Assembly: GCA_002690805.1 (NCBI GenBank)
Contig: NZFW01000030.1
Coordinates: 6,326-44,751 of the forward strand
Direction of reading: 5' to 3'
DNA length: 38,426 nt
From: Flavobacteriaceae bacterium
Lineage (GTDB): Bacteria > Bacteroidota > Bacteroidia > Flavobacteriales > Flavobacteriaceae
The notes below the pieces were generated by a model, which worked only from the letters and a program-made list of their open reading frames with translations, had not been told where the DNA came from and did not search any database. This document shows, in pieces, positions 8,218 through 16,956 of this stretch; the stretch's first letter is position 1; every line of letters starts with the position of its first letter. Made by a program: the position numbers and the translations under genes.

Positions 8218-10377
8218 ATGAAAAAACTTATATTTTTTGTATTTATATTAACCTCTTTAAAGCTAGTTTCACAAAAGAAGTTAAGTGTCGATGAAATTTG
8301 GGAAGATAAATTTACACCAAACAGAATGAAATTGCTTAAATCAATGAAAGATGGTGATAGATACACTTATATTGATATTGATAAAAACAATCAGGAATCA
8401 AAAATAATTTCCAGTTTTTATAAATCTCCGGAGAATCAAGAGATTATATTAAATTCTAAAAGTCAGTCTTTAGTTCCTTTTTTTACCAATTATAAATTTT
8501 CAAATGATGAACAATATATATTAATTACAACTGAAGAAGAGTCAATATATAGAAGATCGGTTAAAGGAGTTTTTTGGGTTTATGATAGGTCAGATAGATC
8601 ACTAAAAATGGTTTATAATAAAAAGATTCAAGAACCTCATTTTTCTCCTGATGGTAAAAAAGTAGCCTTTGTTTACAATAGAAATCTGTATATTAAAAAT
8701 CTTGTAAAAAATACAGTTATTCAGGTAACAAATAATGGTGATGAGCAAACAATTAATGGAATAACGGACTGGGTTTATGAAGAAGAATTTGGATTTGTAA
8801 AAGCATTTGAATGGAATTCAGATAGTTCAAAAATTGTTTTTATGCGTTTTGATGAATCAAAAGTACCCGTTTTTTCAATGGATATTTATGGAGATTATTT
8901 ATATCAATATCAATACAAGTTTAGGTATCCAAAAGCTGGGGAATCAAATTCGCTTGTTTCACTTCATATGTATGACTTAAAAAAAAATAAAACAACTCAA
9001 TTAATGATTGATAAGATTAGTCCATACTATATACCAAGAATTAAATTTACAAACTTACCATCTTTGATAACAATACAAACTATTAATAGAAAACAAAATC
9101 ATCTAAAGGTTTACAAATATGATTTTGAGTCTAATTTAAGTGAAATTATTATTGAGGAAAAATCTAAAACATATATTGATATAAAAAATGATTTGATTTT
9201 TTTTAAGAATAATAATTTTTTATGGTTAAGTGAACGTGATGGTTACAATCATATTTATCTATATGATATAAATGGAAACCTTGTTAATCAGGTTACTAAA
9301 GGAAATTGGGAAGTTACTTCATTGTATAAATTCAATAAGAAATCAAAAGAGGTTTATTTTGGAGCAGCAAAATATTCATCAATTGGAAGAGGAGTATATT
9401 CTATAAATATTAAGGGTAATAAAATGCGAGCTTTAACAAAAGAAACAGGATATAATGGAGCTACTTTTAGTTCAGATGGAAGCAAATTTATTCATTCCTA
9501 TTCTGATGAACAAACACCACCTATTTACACCTTAAGATCTTCTAAAGATGGAAAATTTATAAGAACTATTTTAGAAAACTCGTATTTAAAAAATCAATTA
9601 AATGAATATAATCTTCCAGATAAGGAATTTACAACACTAAATATTAATGGTTATGACCTTAATGCTTACATAATTAAACCTACAGATTTCAATTCTAAAA
9701 AGAGATATCCTTTATTATTATTTCAATACTCTGGTCCTGGTTCTCAACAAGTTACAAATAGATGGGGAAGTAATAGAGATTTATGGCATAAAATGTTAAC
9801 TCAAGAAAATTATATTATTGCCTGTATTGATGGAAGAGGAACAGGTTATAGAGGTGAGGAATTTAAAAAGATGACCTATTTAAAGTTAGGAGAGTTAGAA
9901 ACTCAAGATCAGATATTGGCTGCTAAAAAACTATCACAGCTTCCTTACATTGATGATAAAAGAACTGGAATTTGGGGATGGAGTTATGGAGGTCATATGG
10001 CAACACATTCATTGTTGCTGGGTAATGATGTTTTTGAGATGGCAATTGCAGTTGCTCCAGTAACTAATTGGAGATTCTATGATACTATTTATACAGAACG
10101 TTTTATGAGAACTCCTCAAGAAAATCCTAGTGGATACGATTTAAATTCTCCTATTAATTATGCTGACAGATTAAAAGGAAAATATTTACTAATTCATGGC
10201 TCAGGAGATGACAATGTCCATGTTCAAAATTCAATGAGAATGATTAAAGCTTTAATTAAAGCCAATAAACAATTTGAATGGATGATTTATCCTGATAAAA
10301 ATCACGGGATTTATGGGGAAAATACTCAAAATCACCTATATTCCAAAATGACAAATTTTATTTTAAATAATTTATAA
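8218..10377 (+). CDS. Dipeptidyl peptidase IV (S9 family serine protease)
   Basis: A 719-residue exported prolyl dipeptidyl peptidase. A signal peptide ends near residue 19 (KLVSQKK). The N-terminal half is a DPPIV beta-propeller carrying the double-Glu motif DWVYEEEFGF (Glu188-190) that grips the free N-terminus of the substrate. The C-terminal alpha/beta-hydrolase domain has Ser589 in GWSYGG, Asp664/665 in GSGDDNVH and His696 in KNHGIYG, so the triad is complete. It releases X-Pro or X-Ala dipeptides from peptides in the periplasm. One base separates its stop from the start of the POT transporter gene, so products and uptake are linked. Length is normal for bacterial DPPIV. Confidence 0.93.
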   Translation: MKKLIFFVFILTSLKLVSQKKLSVDEIWEDKFTPNRMKLLKSMKDGDRYTYIDIDKNNQESKIISSFYKSPENQEIILNSKSQSLVPFFTNYKFSNDEQYILITTEEESIYRRSVKGVFWVYDRSDRSLKMVYNKKIQEPHFSPDGKKVAFVYNRNLYIKNLVKNTVIQVTNNGDEQTINGITDWVYEEEFGFVKAFEWNSDSSKIVFMRFDESKVPVFSMDIYGDYLYQYQYKFRYPKAGESNSLVSLHMYDLKKNKTTQLMIDKISPYYIPRIKFTNLPSLITIQTINRKQNHLKVYKYDFESNLSEIIIEEKSKTYIDIKNDLIFFKNNNFLWLSERDGYNHIYLYDINGNLVNQVTKGNWEVTSLYKFNKKSKEVYFGAAKYSSIGRGVYSINIKGNKMRALTKETGYNGATFSSDGSKFIHSYSDEQTPPIYTLRSSKDGKFIRTILENSYLKNQLNEYNLPDKEFTTLNINGYDLNAYIIKPTDFNSKKRYPLLLFQYSGPGSQQVTNRWGSNRDLWHKMLTQENYIIACIDGRGTGYRGEEFKKMTYLKLGELETQDQILAAKKLSQLPYIDDKRTGIWGWSYGGHMATHSLLLGNDVFEMAIAVAPVTNWRFYDTIYTERFMRTPQENPSGYDLNSPINYADRLKGKYLLIHGSGDDNVHVQNSMRMIKALIKANKQFEWMIYPDKNHGIYGENTQNHLYSKMTNFILNNL

Positions 10378-10378
10378 C

Positions 10379-11938
10379 ATGAACTTTATATATAATGGTA
10401 GCGAATTAAATCAAAAAACAATTCTCGGACATCCATCTGGATTATATGTTTTATTTTTTACCGAAATGTGGGAAAGATTTTCTTACTATGGCATGCGTGC
10501 AATTTTAGTTTTGTTTTTAATTTCATCATTTGATAATGGTGGATGGGGATGGGAAAGAAGTGAAGCATTAGGATTATACGGATTATATACTGGGCTTGTT
10601 TATATCACTCCAATCTTTGGAGGTCTTATTGCTGATTTATTCTTAGGCTACAGGAAAGCTGTTATAATAGGAGCACTTATCATGACACTTGGACACGCAG
10701 CAATGGCTTTAGAGATTTTTAATAATTTCTTTCTTTATACGGGTTTAGCTTTTTTAATAATTGGTAATGGATTTTTTAAACCTAACATAAGCTCAATTGT
10801 AGGGCAGCTATATAAAACTGAGGGACAAGATAAAGATGCGGGTTATACAATATTTTATATGGGAATTAATTCCGGAGCATTCTTAGGAATTTTACTCTGT
10901 GGATATATTGGTGAAAATGTTGGTTGGCATTACGGTTTTGGTTTAGCTGGAATTTTTATGCTTCTTGGAATGCTACAATTTTTATATGTTCAACAAATAT
11001 TTGGTACAATTGGTGTTTTTAGTAAAAAAAACATAGAAGATAAATCATCAGATGATTTATCTCAAAATAAAAATAGTATTTCTTCTAAAATCATATCTGA
11101 TAGACTTATTGTTATTGTGATTTTTTCATTTTGTGTAATCTTTTTTTGGTGGGCTTTCGAACAAGCAGGTGGGTCAATGACAATTTTTGCGTCAGATTAT
11201 ACGGATCGAATATTAACAGGAAATGGTGCTTTAATATTTAAAATATTCAATTCATTGATAACAATAGTTCCAATGATAATTTTAAGTTATATCATTTATT
11301 TATTGAGTTTAAATACATTCTCCGCATACAAACTATCTAGTTTATTTCTAATATTTAGTTTTTTAATTATCTGGCTTATTATAATTTGGATGCTATACAG
11401 AGAGTTTAACCTTCCCTCTACAGAGGTTCCTGCATCTTGGTTTGGAATCTTAAATTCATTTTATATTATAACATTTGCCCCTCTAGTTTCAAAAATATGG
11501 CAAAGTAAGTATAATATCTCTGGCCCATATAAGTTCGGATTTGGACTAATATTATTAGCAATTGGATTCGCTGTACTATCCTTTGGATCAATTGGAATTC
11601 CCTTAGGAGCAAAAACAGCATCAGTAAGTATGATTTTTTTGATCATTGCTTATTATTTTCATACAATGGGTGAGTTATTCATTTCTCCGGTTGGCCTCTC
11701 TTATGTAAGTAAATTGGCTCCCAAGAATCTTGTAGGGTTAATGTTTGGCGTTTGGTTTGTAGCTAATTTTATTGCAAACACTGCAGCAGGTTTTACAGGA
11801 AGTTTTATAGATCCAATTGTTGAAGTTTATGGAATGAGCTTCTTCTTTCTTATTTTCACTATCATACCAATTACTGTAGGTTTAATAATGATTATAGCAA
11901 ATAATAAAATAGTTAAAATGATGCATGGTGTTAAATAA
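10379..11938 (+). CDS. POT family proton-dependent oligopeptide transporter
   Basis: A 519-residue, multi-helix major-facilitator protein of the POT/PTR2 family that imports di- and tripeptides with protons. The hallmark ExxER motif is present as FFTEMWERFSYYGMR near residues 28-42, and FYMGINSGAFLG near residue 160 is the second PTR2 signature. Roughly twelve to fourteen hydrophobic helices can be counted, with a polar linker around residues 218-240 (KKNIEDKSSDDLSQNKNS). It directly follows dipeptidyl peptidase IV, whose dipeptide products are its expected substrates, and overlaps the thioredoxin gene by 14 bp. A three-gene peptide-use operon is the simplest reading. Confidence 0.93.
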   Translation: MNFIYNGSELNQKTILGHPSGLYVLFFTEMWERFSYYGMRAILVLFLISSFDNGGWGWERSEALGLYGLYTGLVYITPIFGGLIADLFLGYRKAVIIGALIMTLGHAAMALEIFNNFFLYTGLAFLIIGNGFFKPNISSIVGQLYKTEGQDKDAGYTIFYMGINSGAFLGILLCGYIGENVGWHYGFGLAGIFMLLGMLQFLYVQQIFGTIGVFSKKNIEDKSSDDLSQNKNSISSKIISDRLIVIVIFSFCVIFFWWAFEQAGGSMTIFASDYTDRILTGNGALIFKIFNSLITIVPMIILSYIIYLLSLNTFSAYKLSSLFLIFSFLIIWLIIIWMLYREFNLPSTEVPASWFGILNSFYIITFAPLVSKIWQSKYNISGPYKFGFGLILLAIGFAVLSFGSIGIPLGAKTASVSMIFLIIAYYFHTMGELFISPVGLSYVSKLAPKNLVGLMFGVWFVANFIANTAAGFTGSFIDPIVEVYGMSFFFLIFTIIPITVGLIMIIANNKIVKMMHGVK

Positions 11939-12506
11939 ACTGGATATAATTTTTCTTAAACAAAGAATATTACTGATTTTTATTTTTTGTTCATATTATA
12001 ATTTGTCTGCTCAAGAAATAAATTGGATTACTCTCGATCAAGCTCTAAAAGCTCAAGAAAATGTGCCTAAGAAAATCATAATGGATGTATATACTGTGTG
12101 GTGTGGTCCATGTAAGTTGATGGATAAAAATACTTTCACAAATCCAGACCTTGCCTCTTATGTAAATCAAAATTATTATGCAGTTAAGTTTAATGCAGAA
12201 GGAAATGAAAAGATCAGTTTTTATGGAAATATATTTCAAAATCTTAATTATGATGAATCTAAAAAATCAAGAAGAAACAGCACTCATCAATTTACTCAGT
12301 TTCTTGGAGTCAAGGGGTATCCCGCTACAATATTTTTGAGTGAAGAAGGGGATTTGATAACCCCAGTTATAGGATACTTAAATGTGCATCAAATGGAACT
12401 TTATCTTAAAATGATTAAACAAGGAGATTATCAAGTTTTCTCAACCCCTAAAGATTTTGAAAACTATAAAAAATATTTTAAACCCAAATTTAGAAAAAAA
12501 GGATAA
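11925..12506 (+). CDS. Exported thioredoxin-fold protein
   Basis: A 193-residue protein with an N-terminal signal segment (about residues 14-30, ending LSAQE) and a thioredoxin domain with the active site WCGPC (Cys60 and Cys63) in the context YTVWCGPCKLMDKNTF. The later KGYPATIFLSEEG motif supplies the cis-proline of the fold (GYPAT). It most resembles DUF255/thioredoxin_7-type periplasmic thioredoxins of Bacteroidota, which reduce or handle disulfides in the envelope; the physiological partner is unknown. The chosen start lies inside the transporter gene (14 bp overlap), and no later in-frame ATG keeps the signal peptide. It converges on lpxB with only 8 bp between the stops. Confidence 0.82.
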   Translation: MVLNKLDIIFLKQRILLIFIFCSYYNLSAQEINWITLDQALKAQENVPKKIIMDVYTVWCGPCKLMDKNTFTNPDLASYVNQNYYAVKFNAEGNEKISFYGNIFQNLNYDESKKSRRNSTHQFTQFLGVKGYPATIFLSEEGDLITPVIGYLNVHQMELYLKMIKQGDYQVFSTPKDFENYKKYFKPKFRKKG

Positions 12507-12538
12507 TTATCAATTTATAAACCTATACTTTTCAAAAT
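12454..12538. repeat. Inverted repeat across the convergent thioredoxin/lpxB junction
   Basis: The arms at 12454-12468 and 12524-12538 are complementary at 14 of 15 positions (a C-C mismatch at 12464/12528), with 55 bp between them. Both stop codons and a 10-bp palindrome GATAATTATC (12502-12511) lie in the loop. No adjacent U-tract makes it an ordinary terminator. Confidence 0.45.
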
Positions 12539-13627
12539 AGATTTTGATATAATTTTGCTCGCACCACCTTTATCAAGAATTTGATATAATTCCTTGTAAT
12601 CCTTTTTTATTTGATCTGCTTTTGATTTTGATAAAATCTTCTTCAATGCGTTTATTATATTTATAGAATTACAATTTTTCTGAATCAATTCTTCAACTAC
12701 TTCTTTATTCATAATAATGTTTACTAAAGAAATAAATTTTAATTTAACTATCGCCTTAGCAATCAAATAGCTAAAAAAACTACTTTTATAACAAACAATC
12801 TGTGGTGTTCCTAATAAGGCTGTCTCCAATGTAGCTGTACCACTTGTGACAACACATGCTTTTGATATTTGAATTAGGTTATATGTTTCATTAAAAATGA
12901 CTGGTATCGATTTTTTACCAATTATTTCATTGTAATCTAAAACGTCCCTACCAGGTGCTCCTGCCACGATAAATTGATATTCTGGAAATTCATCTTGAAT
13001 TTTAATGAACTCTGGTAATAACTTATTAATTTCTTGTTTTCTACTGCCTGGTAAAAAAGTAATTATTGGTTTATCCGTGGATAATTTCAATTTTTGGTAA
13101 AGGCCTTTTTCTGGAGATATTTTTGTTAGATGTTCCATTAAAGGGTGTCCCACATACTCAACACTATAGTCATGTTTTTCTTGAAAGTAAGATTTTTCAA
13201 AAGGTAAAATAACGTATAAAGAATCAATATTTTTTTTCATGGAGCTAACTCTACTTTCTTTCCATGCCCATACTTGAGGACTTATATAATAATGATTTTT
13301 AAAACCATTTTTTCGTGCCCATTTAGCAATTCTTAGATTGAATCCAGGATAATCAATATAGATAATTACATTTGGTTTAAAATCAAAGATATCTTTTTTA
13401 CAAAATTTTAAATTTTTATAAATAATTGGGAGATTAATTAAAACTTCCCAAAAACCCATGAAAGACAAATCTTTATAATGCTTTATTAATTTTCCACCAG
13501 CATTTTCCATTAGATTACCACCCCAACACCTAATATTAGCATTTTTGTCTAACGATTTAATCTCATTGATAAGTGAGGATCCATGGAGATCTCCAGAGGC
13601 TTCTCCCGCAATTATGTAATATTTCAT
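12515..13627 (-). CDS. lpxB: Lipid-A-disaccharide synthase
   Basis: A 370-residue GT19 glycosyltransferase that joins lipid X and UDP-2,3-diacylglucosamine to give the lipid A disaccharide on the inner face of the cytoplasmic membrane. Diagnostic motifs are GEASGDLHGSSLI (7-19), GFWEVL, SPQVWAWKESR, LPGSRKQEINKLLP and SGTATLETALLGTPQIVCYK, in the normal order and at normal length. The start overlaps the end of the upstream small membrane gene by 4 bp. With surE and that gene it forms a three-gene operon, an arrangement seen across Flavobacteriia. It shares the lipopolysaccharide theme with lptC and lptE in this window. Confidence 0.95.
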   Translation of the reverse strand: MKYYIIAGEASGDLHGSSLINEIKSLDKNANIRCWGGNLMENAGGKLIKHYKDLSFMGFWEVLINLPIIYKNLKFCKKDIFDFKPNVIIYIDYPGFNLRIAKWARKNGFKNHYYISPQVWAWKESRVSSMKKNIDSLYVILPFEKSYFQEKHDYSVEYVGHPLMEHLTKISPEKGLYQKLKLSTDKPIITFLPGSRKQEINKLLPEFIKIQDEFPEYQFIVAGAPGRDVLDYNEIIGKKSIPVIFNETYNLIQISKACVVTSGTATLETALLGTPQIVCYKSSFFSYLIAKAIVKLKFISLVNIIMNKEVVEELIQKNCNSINIINALKKILSKSKADQIKKDYKELYQILDKGGASKIISKSILKSIGL

Positions 13628-13908
13628 TTATAAAATTTTATAACACTAATTAACAGAACTATTATTAATGATATTATTACTAAACCTGTTGCAAATGAGA
13701 TTTTATTTTTCTTAATAGCAATTAAAAATATTACGAGATTAATTAATGCCCCTAAACTAATTAACCCCCCTAGCTTTCCATTTTCATGCATGTTTATCCA
13801 ACTGTCTTCAACTGGTAAATCAGATAATAGTAATGTTAAAAATATTACACAAGAGATAGTTGCCAAACCACCAGATATAATTCCAATTAAAACATCATTC
13901 TTATTCAA
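13624..13908 (-). CDS. Small three-helix membrane protein between surE and lpxB
   Basis: A 94-residue protein with three hydrophobic helices (about residues 7-29, 47-66 and 71-91) and a short polar loop around residues 32-46 (LPVEDSWINMHENGKLG). Its start overlaps the end of surE by 8 bp and its end overlaps the lpxB start by 4 bp, so it is clearly translated as part of that operon. No named domain is recognised. A small membrane ORF is commonly found in this slot in Flavobacteriia. Function unknown; a link to lipid A synthesis is only suggested by position. Confidence 0.72.
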   Translation of the reverse strand: MNKNDVLIGIISGGLATISCVIFLTLLLSDLPVEDSWINMHENGKLGGLISLGALINLVIFLIAIKKNKISFATGLVIISLIIVLLISVIKFYK

Positions 13909-14677
13909 AATCCCATGTGTTTAATTCATGAATTACATCGTGAGCTGTCAAGTCATATTGGACTGGAACAATAGAAATAAAACCTTTATTAAGAGCCCAC
14001 TCATCTGTGTCATGTCCTTTGTCCTCATTAATGAATTCTCCAGTAAGCCAATAATAATCTTTTCCCATAGGATTTGTTCTCTTATCAAATTTTTCAATCC
14101 AATGAGCTTTGGCTTGTCTACAAATTTTTATTCCCTTTAAGTCTTTTGATTCATTTACTTTAGGCATATTAACATTTAAAACTATGTTTTGTGGAATACC
14201 ATTTTTAATTGCATTTTCTGTAATTGTTTTAATGGCGGGTTTTAGTGGTTCAAAATTGGCACCCCAGTGATAATCTAATAATGAATATCCTATAGCTGGT
14301 ATTCCTTGAATTCCTGCTTCTAATGCAGCACTCATAGTCCCTGAATAAATTACATTAATTGATGAATTAGAACCGTGATTAATTCCTGAAATACAAATAT
14401 CTGGTTTTCTGTCAAGTAATTCATTAACGGCTAATTTGACACAATCTGCGGGAGTTCCAGAGCAACTAAATTCTATTTGGGGACCATTATCCAATTCAAT
14501 TTTTGAACAATGTAATGTTGAATTTATGGTAATTGCATGTCCCATAGCAGATTGAGGACTGTTAGGTGCAACTACCACAACATCACCAATTTGGTTCATT
14601 ACACTTATAAGAGTTCTAATTCCGGGGGCGGTTATTCCATCATCGTTAGTTATAAGTATTAAGGGTCTTTTAGACAT
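13901..14677 (-). CDS. surE: 5'/3'-nucleotidase SurE
   Basis: A 258-residue metal-dependent nucleoside monophosphatase. The N-terminal ITNDDGITAPGIRTL holds the metal-binding Asp12-Asp13 pair, PNSPQSAMGHAIT supplies the conserved Ser, and SGINHGSN supplies the conserved Asn ligand near residue 100. SGTPADCVKLA is another family signature. It acts in the cytoplasm on nucleotides and may act on short polyphosphate, with a role in stationary-phase survival in other bacteria. It is first in an operon with the small membrane gene and lpxB and is divergent from the Tsp-type protease gene, with 125 bp between them. Length is typical. Confidence 0.95.
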   Translation of the reverse strand: MSKRPLILITNDDGITAPGIRTLISVMNQIGDVVVVAPNSPQSAMGHAITINSTLHCSKIELDNGPQIEFSCSGTPADCVKLAVNELLDRKPDICISGINHGSNSSINVIYSGTMSAALEAGIQGIPAIGYSLLDYHWGANFEPLKPAIKTITENAIKNGIPQNIVLNVNMPKVNESKDLKGIKICRQAKAHWIEKFDKRTNPMGKDYYWLTGEFINEDKGHDTDEWALNKGFISIVPVQYDLTAHDVIHELNTWDFE

Positions 14678-14779
14678 GTATTTTAATTTGATATAAAATT
14701 ACTAAATTTTGAGTTTTATAAATTCAACACTTTAACAAAAAGTTTTGTTTTAAGAAACAATAAAATTTACCATTTTACC

Positions 14780-14787
14780 TACTTTTA
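14780..14787 (+). promoter_or_regulatory. Candidate -7 element for the carboxy-terminal protease gene
   Basis: TACTTTTA matches TAnnTTTG at seven of eight positions and lies 15 bp before the start codon at 14803. The nearest upstream TTTTG (14743-14747) is too far away for a normal -33 box, so support is weak. Confidence 0.3.
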
Positions 14788-14802
14788 CATAAAAATTTTA
14801 AT

Positions 14803-16926
14803 ATGCGAATTTTCGATTTCATATTTTCTTTGCTTTTTATATTTAATCTGTTTTTTGGATTTTATTCAAAAGATTTTAATTCTTCGGATAGAGACAAGCT
14901 ACTTTTAGAAATAATCTCCTATGTTATAGAAAAAGGTCATTATAATCCAAAGGATATTGATGATGATTTTTCAAAAAATGTTTTTAATTCTTATTTAGAT
15001 ATTGTTGATGGTCAGCATAGATATTTTTTAAAAGCGGATATAAATAACTTTAATAGATTTAAAACTGAGATTGATGATCAGCTAAAGTCTACAAATATTG
15101 ATTTTTTTAATTTGGTATTTGATAACATTCAAAATCGTATTAATCAAGTAAAAGAATTTTATCCAGAACTTTTAGATAAGCCATTTGATTTTTCGATTAA
15201 AGAGACTACTTCATTAAATTATAAAGAATTGCCATATTCTTCCAATTTATCTCAATTAAAAAACAGATGGAGAAAAAGATTCAAATTATCAACGCTCGAT
15301 CGTTTTGTCACAAAAAAAGAACAAGAGATTTTAAAAAAGAGTAAAGATTCATCCTATATTATTAAATCTGATGAAGTTATAGAGAAAGAATCAAGAGCTG
15401 TTACTAAACAAAATATTGATGATTATTTTGAGATTATCAATGAAATGGAACGTAAAGATTATTTTAATGTTTTTGTTAATTCAGTCGTCACAGAATTTGA
15501 TCCTCATACTTATTATTTCGCACCAAAAGAAAAAGAATTATTTGACACAACAATGTCTGGAAAATTTGAAGGTATTGGCGCCCGTTTAACAAAAAGAAAT
15601 GAAAAGGTAAAAATTGTCGAGGTTATATTAGGAGGACCAGTATGGAAAAATAATTTATTACAAGCGGGTGATGAAATTTTAATGGTTGCTCAACAAGATG
15701 AGGAACCTGTTGATATTTCTGGAATGAGGTTAGATGATTCAATTAAACTTATAAAAGGTCCAAAAGGAACAAATGTAATTTTAACTGTTAAAAAAGTTAG
15801 CGGAACTGTTGAGGATATTACAATTAAAAGAGATATTGTTATATTGGAAGAGTCCTATGCAAAAAGTGCAATTATAAATAAGAATGAAAAGAAGTTTGGG
15901 TTAATTCAACTACCTAAATTCTATGTAGATTTTAAAGATTATGGTGAGCGAAATGCTGCTACTGATGTGAAAAAAGCGATTATAGAGTTTAAAAAAAATT
16001 CGGTTGATGGAATAGTCATTGATCTAAGAAATAATGGTGGTGGATCCTTAAAAACTGTAGTTGACATGACAGGTTATTTTATTGATGAAGGTCCAGTTGT
16101 TCAAGTTAAGAGTACTGGAGGAAGAAAAGAAGTTTTGGAGGATACAGACCCATCTCTTTTATGGGATGGCCCTCTTGTCGTTTTGGTTAATGAGTTTTCT
16201 GCTTCTGCTTCTGAAATTTTGGCTGCCGCACTTCAAGATTACAGAAGAGCTATTATATTGGGAAGTGATCAAACATATGGTAAAGGTACAGTGCAAAATG
16301 TAATTGATTTAAATAAAATTATTGCTGTAAATCAACACGGCGACTTGGGAGCTTTAAAAATAACAACAGATAAGTTTTACCGAATTAATGGAGGATCAAC
16401 ACAATTAGAAGGAGTTAAGAGTGATGTTGTTTTCCCAAGTAGATATAATTCTATAGAATTAGGAGAGAAAGATCAATCAAATCCTTTAGGTTGGGATAGA
16501 ATAAGTCCAGCAACATATTCATCTTGGACAAAAAACATACAATATAACTACATAACTTCTAAAAGTAAAAACCGAATTGACAATAATCCTCTTATTAAGT
16601 TAATTTTAGAACAAGGACAATGGATAAGATTAAAACAAAACGACTTTAATTATAATTTAGGGTATAATGAGTTTATTAATGAAAGGGATAGTGATGAAGC
16701 ATATTCTAAAAAATTTAAAGTACTTGAAGATTTTGATTCTGGCTTATCAATAAAATGGCTTCCTGATTCATTTGAAATCATTGAATCTTCAGAAGATTTA
16801 AAAACCAGACGTAATAGGTGGGTTAAATCATTATCAAAGGACATGTATATTGAGGAGGCTGTAAATATCTTGAATGATTTAAATCAAAACCTCAATGAAT
16901 TCATTTCATCAAATCAATCAAAATAA
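14803..16926 (+). CDS. prc: Carboxy-terminal processing protease (Tsp/Prc, S41A)
   Basis: A 707-residue periplasmic protease that degrades proteins with exposed nonpolar C-termini. An N-terminal hydrophobic export segment (about 5-21) is followed by an N-terminal Tsp domain with DGQHRYFLKADI, a PDZ domain (about 245-345, starting near GKFEGIGARL), and the S41 catalytic domain. Catalytic residues by alignment to the E. coli enzyme are Ser468 in SASASE, Asp479 and Lys494 in YGKGTVQ. The C-terminal region resembles the Tsp-specific DUF3340 extension, so this is the long Tsp class rather than a short CtpA. It stands alone between divergent surE and convergent rodA. Confidence 0.93.
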   Translation: MRIFDFIFSLLFIFNLFFGFYSKDFNSSDRDKLLLEIISYVIEKGHYNPKDIDDDFSKNVFNSYLDIVDGQHRYFLKADINNFNRFKTEIDDQLKSTNIDFFNLVFDNIQNRINQVKEFYPELLDKPFDFSIKETTSLNYKELPYSSNLSQLKNRWRKRFKLSTLDRFVTKKEQEILKKSKDSSYIIKSDEVIEKESRAVTKQNIDDYFEIINEMERKDYFNVFVNSVVTEFDPHTYYFAPKEKELFDTTMSGKFEGIGARLTKRNEKVKIVEVILGGPVWKNNLLQAGDEILMVAQQDEEPVDISGMRLDDSIKLIKGPKGTNVILTVKKVSGTVEDITIKRDIVILEESYAKSAIINKNEKKFGLIQLPKFYVDFKDYGERNAATDVKKAIIEFKKNSVDGIVIDLRNNGGGSLKTVVDMTGYFIDEGPVVQVKSTGGRKEVLEDTDPSLLWDGPLVVLVNEFSASASEILAAALQDYRRAIILGSDQTYGKGTVQNVIDLNKIIAVNQHGDLGALKITTDKFYRINGGSTQLEGVKSDVVFPSRYNSIELGEKDQSNPLGWDRISPATYSSWTKNIQYNYITSKSKNRIDNNPLIKLILEQGQWIRLKQNDFNYNLGYNEFINERDSDEAYSKKFKVLEDFDSGLSIKWLPDSFEIIESSEDLKTRRNRWVKSLSKDMYIEEAVNILNDLNQNLNEFISSNQSK

Positions 16927-16956
16927 AATAATTGACTTTCTGAGAATTTAAGTTTT

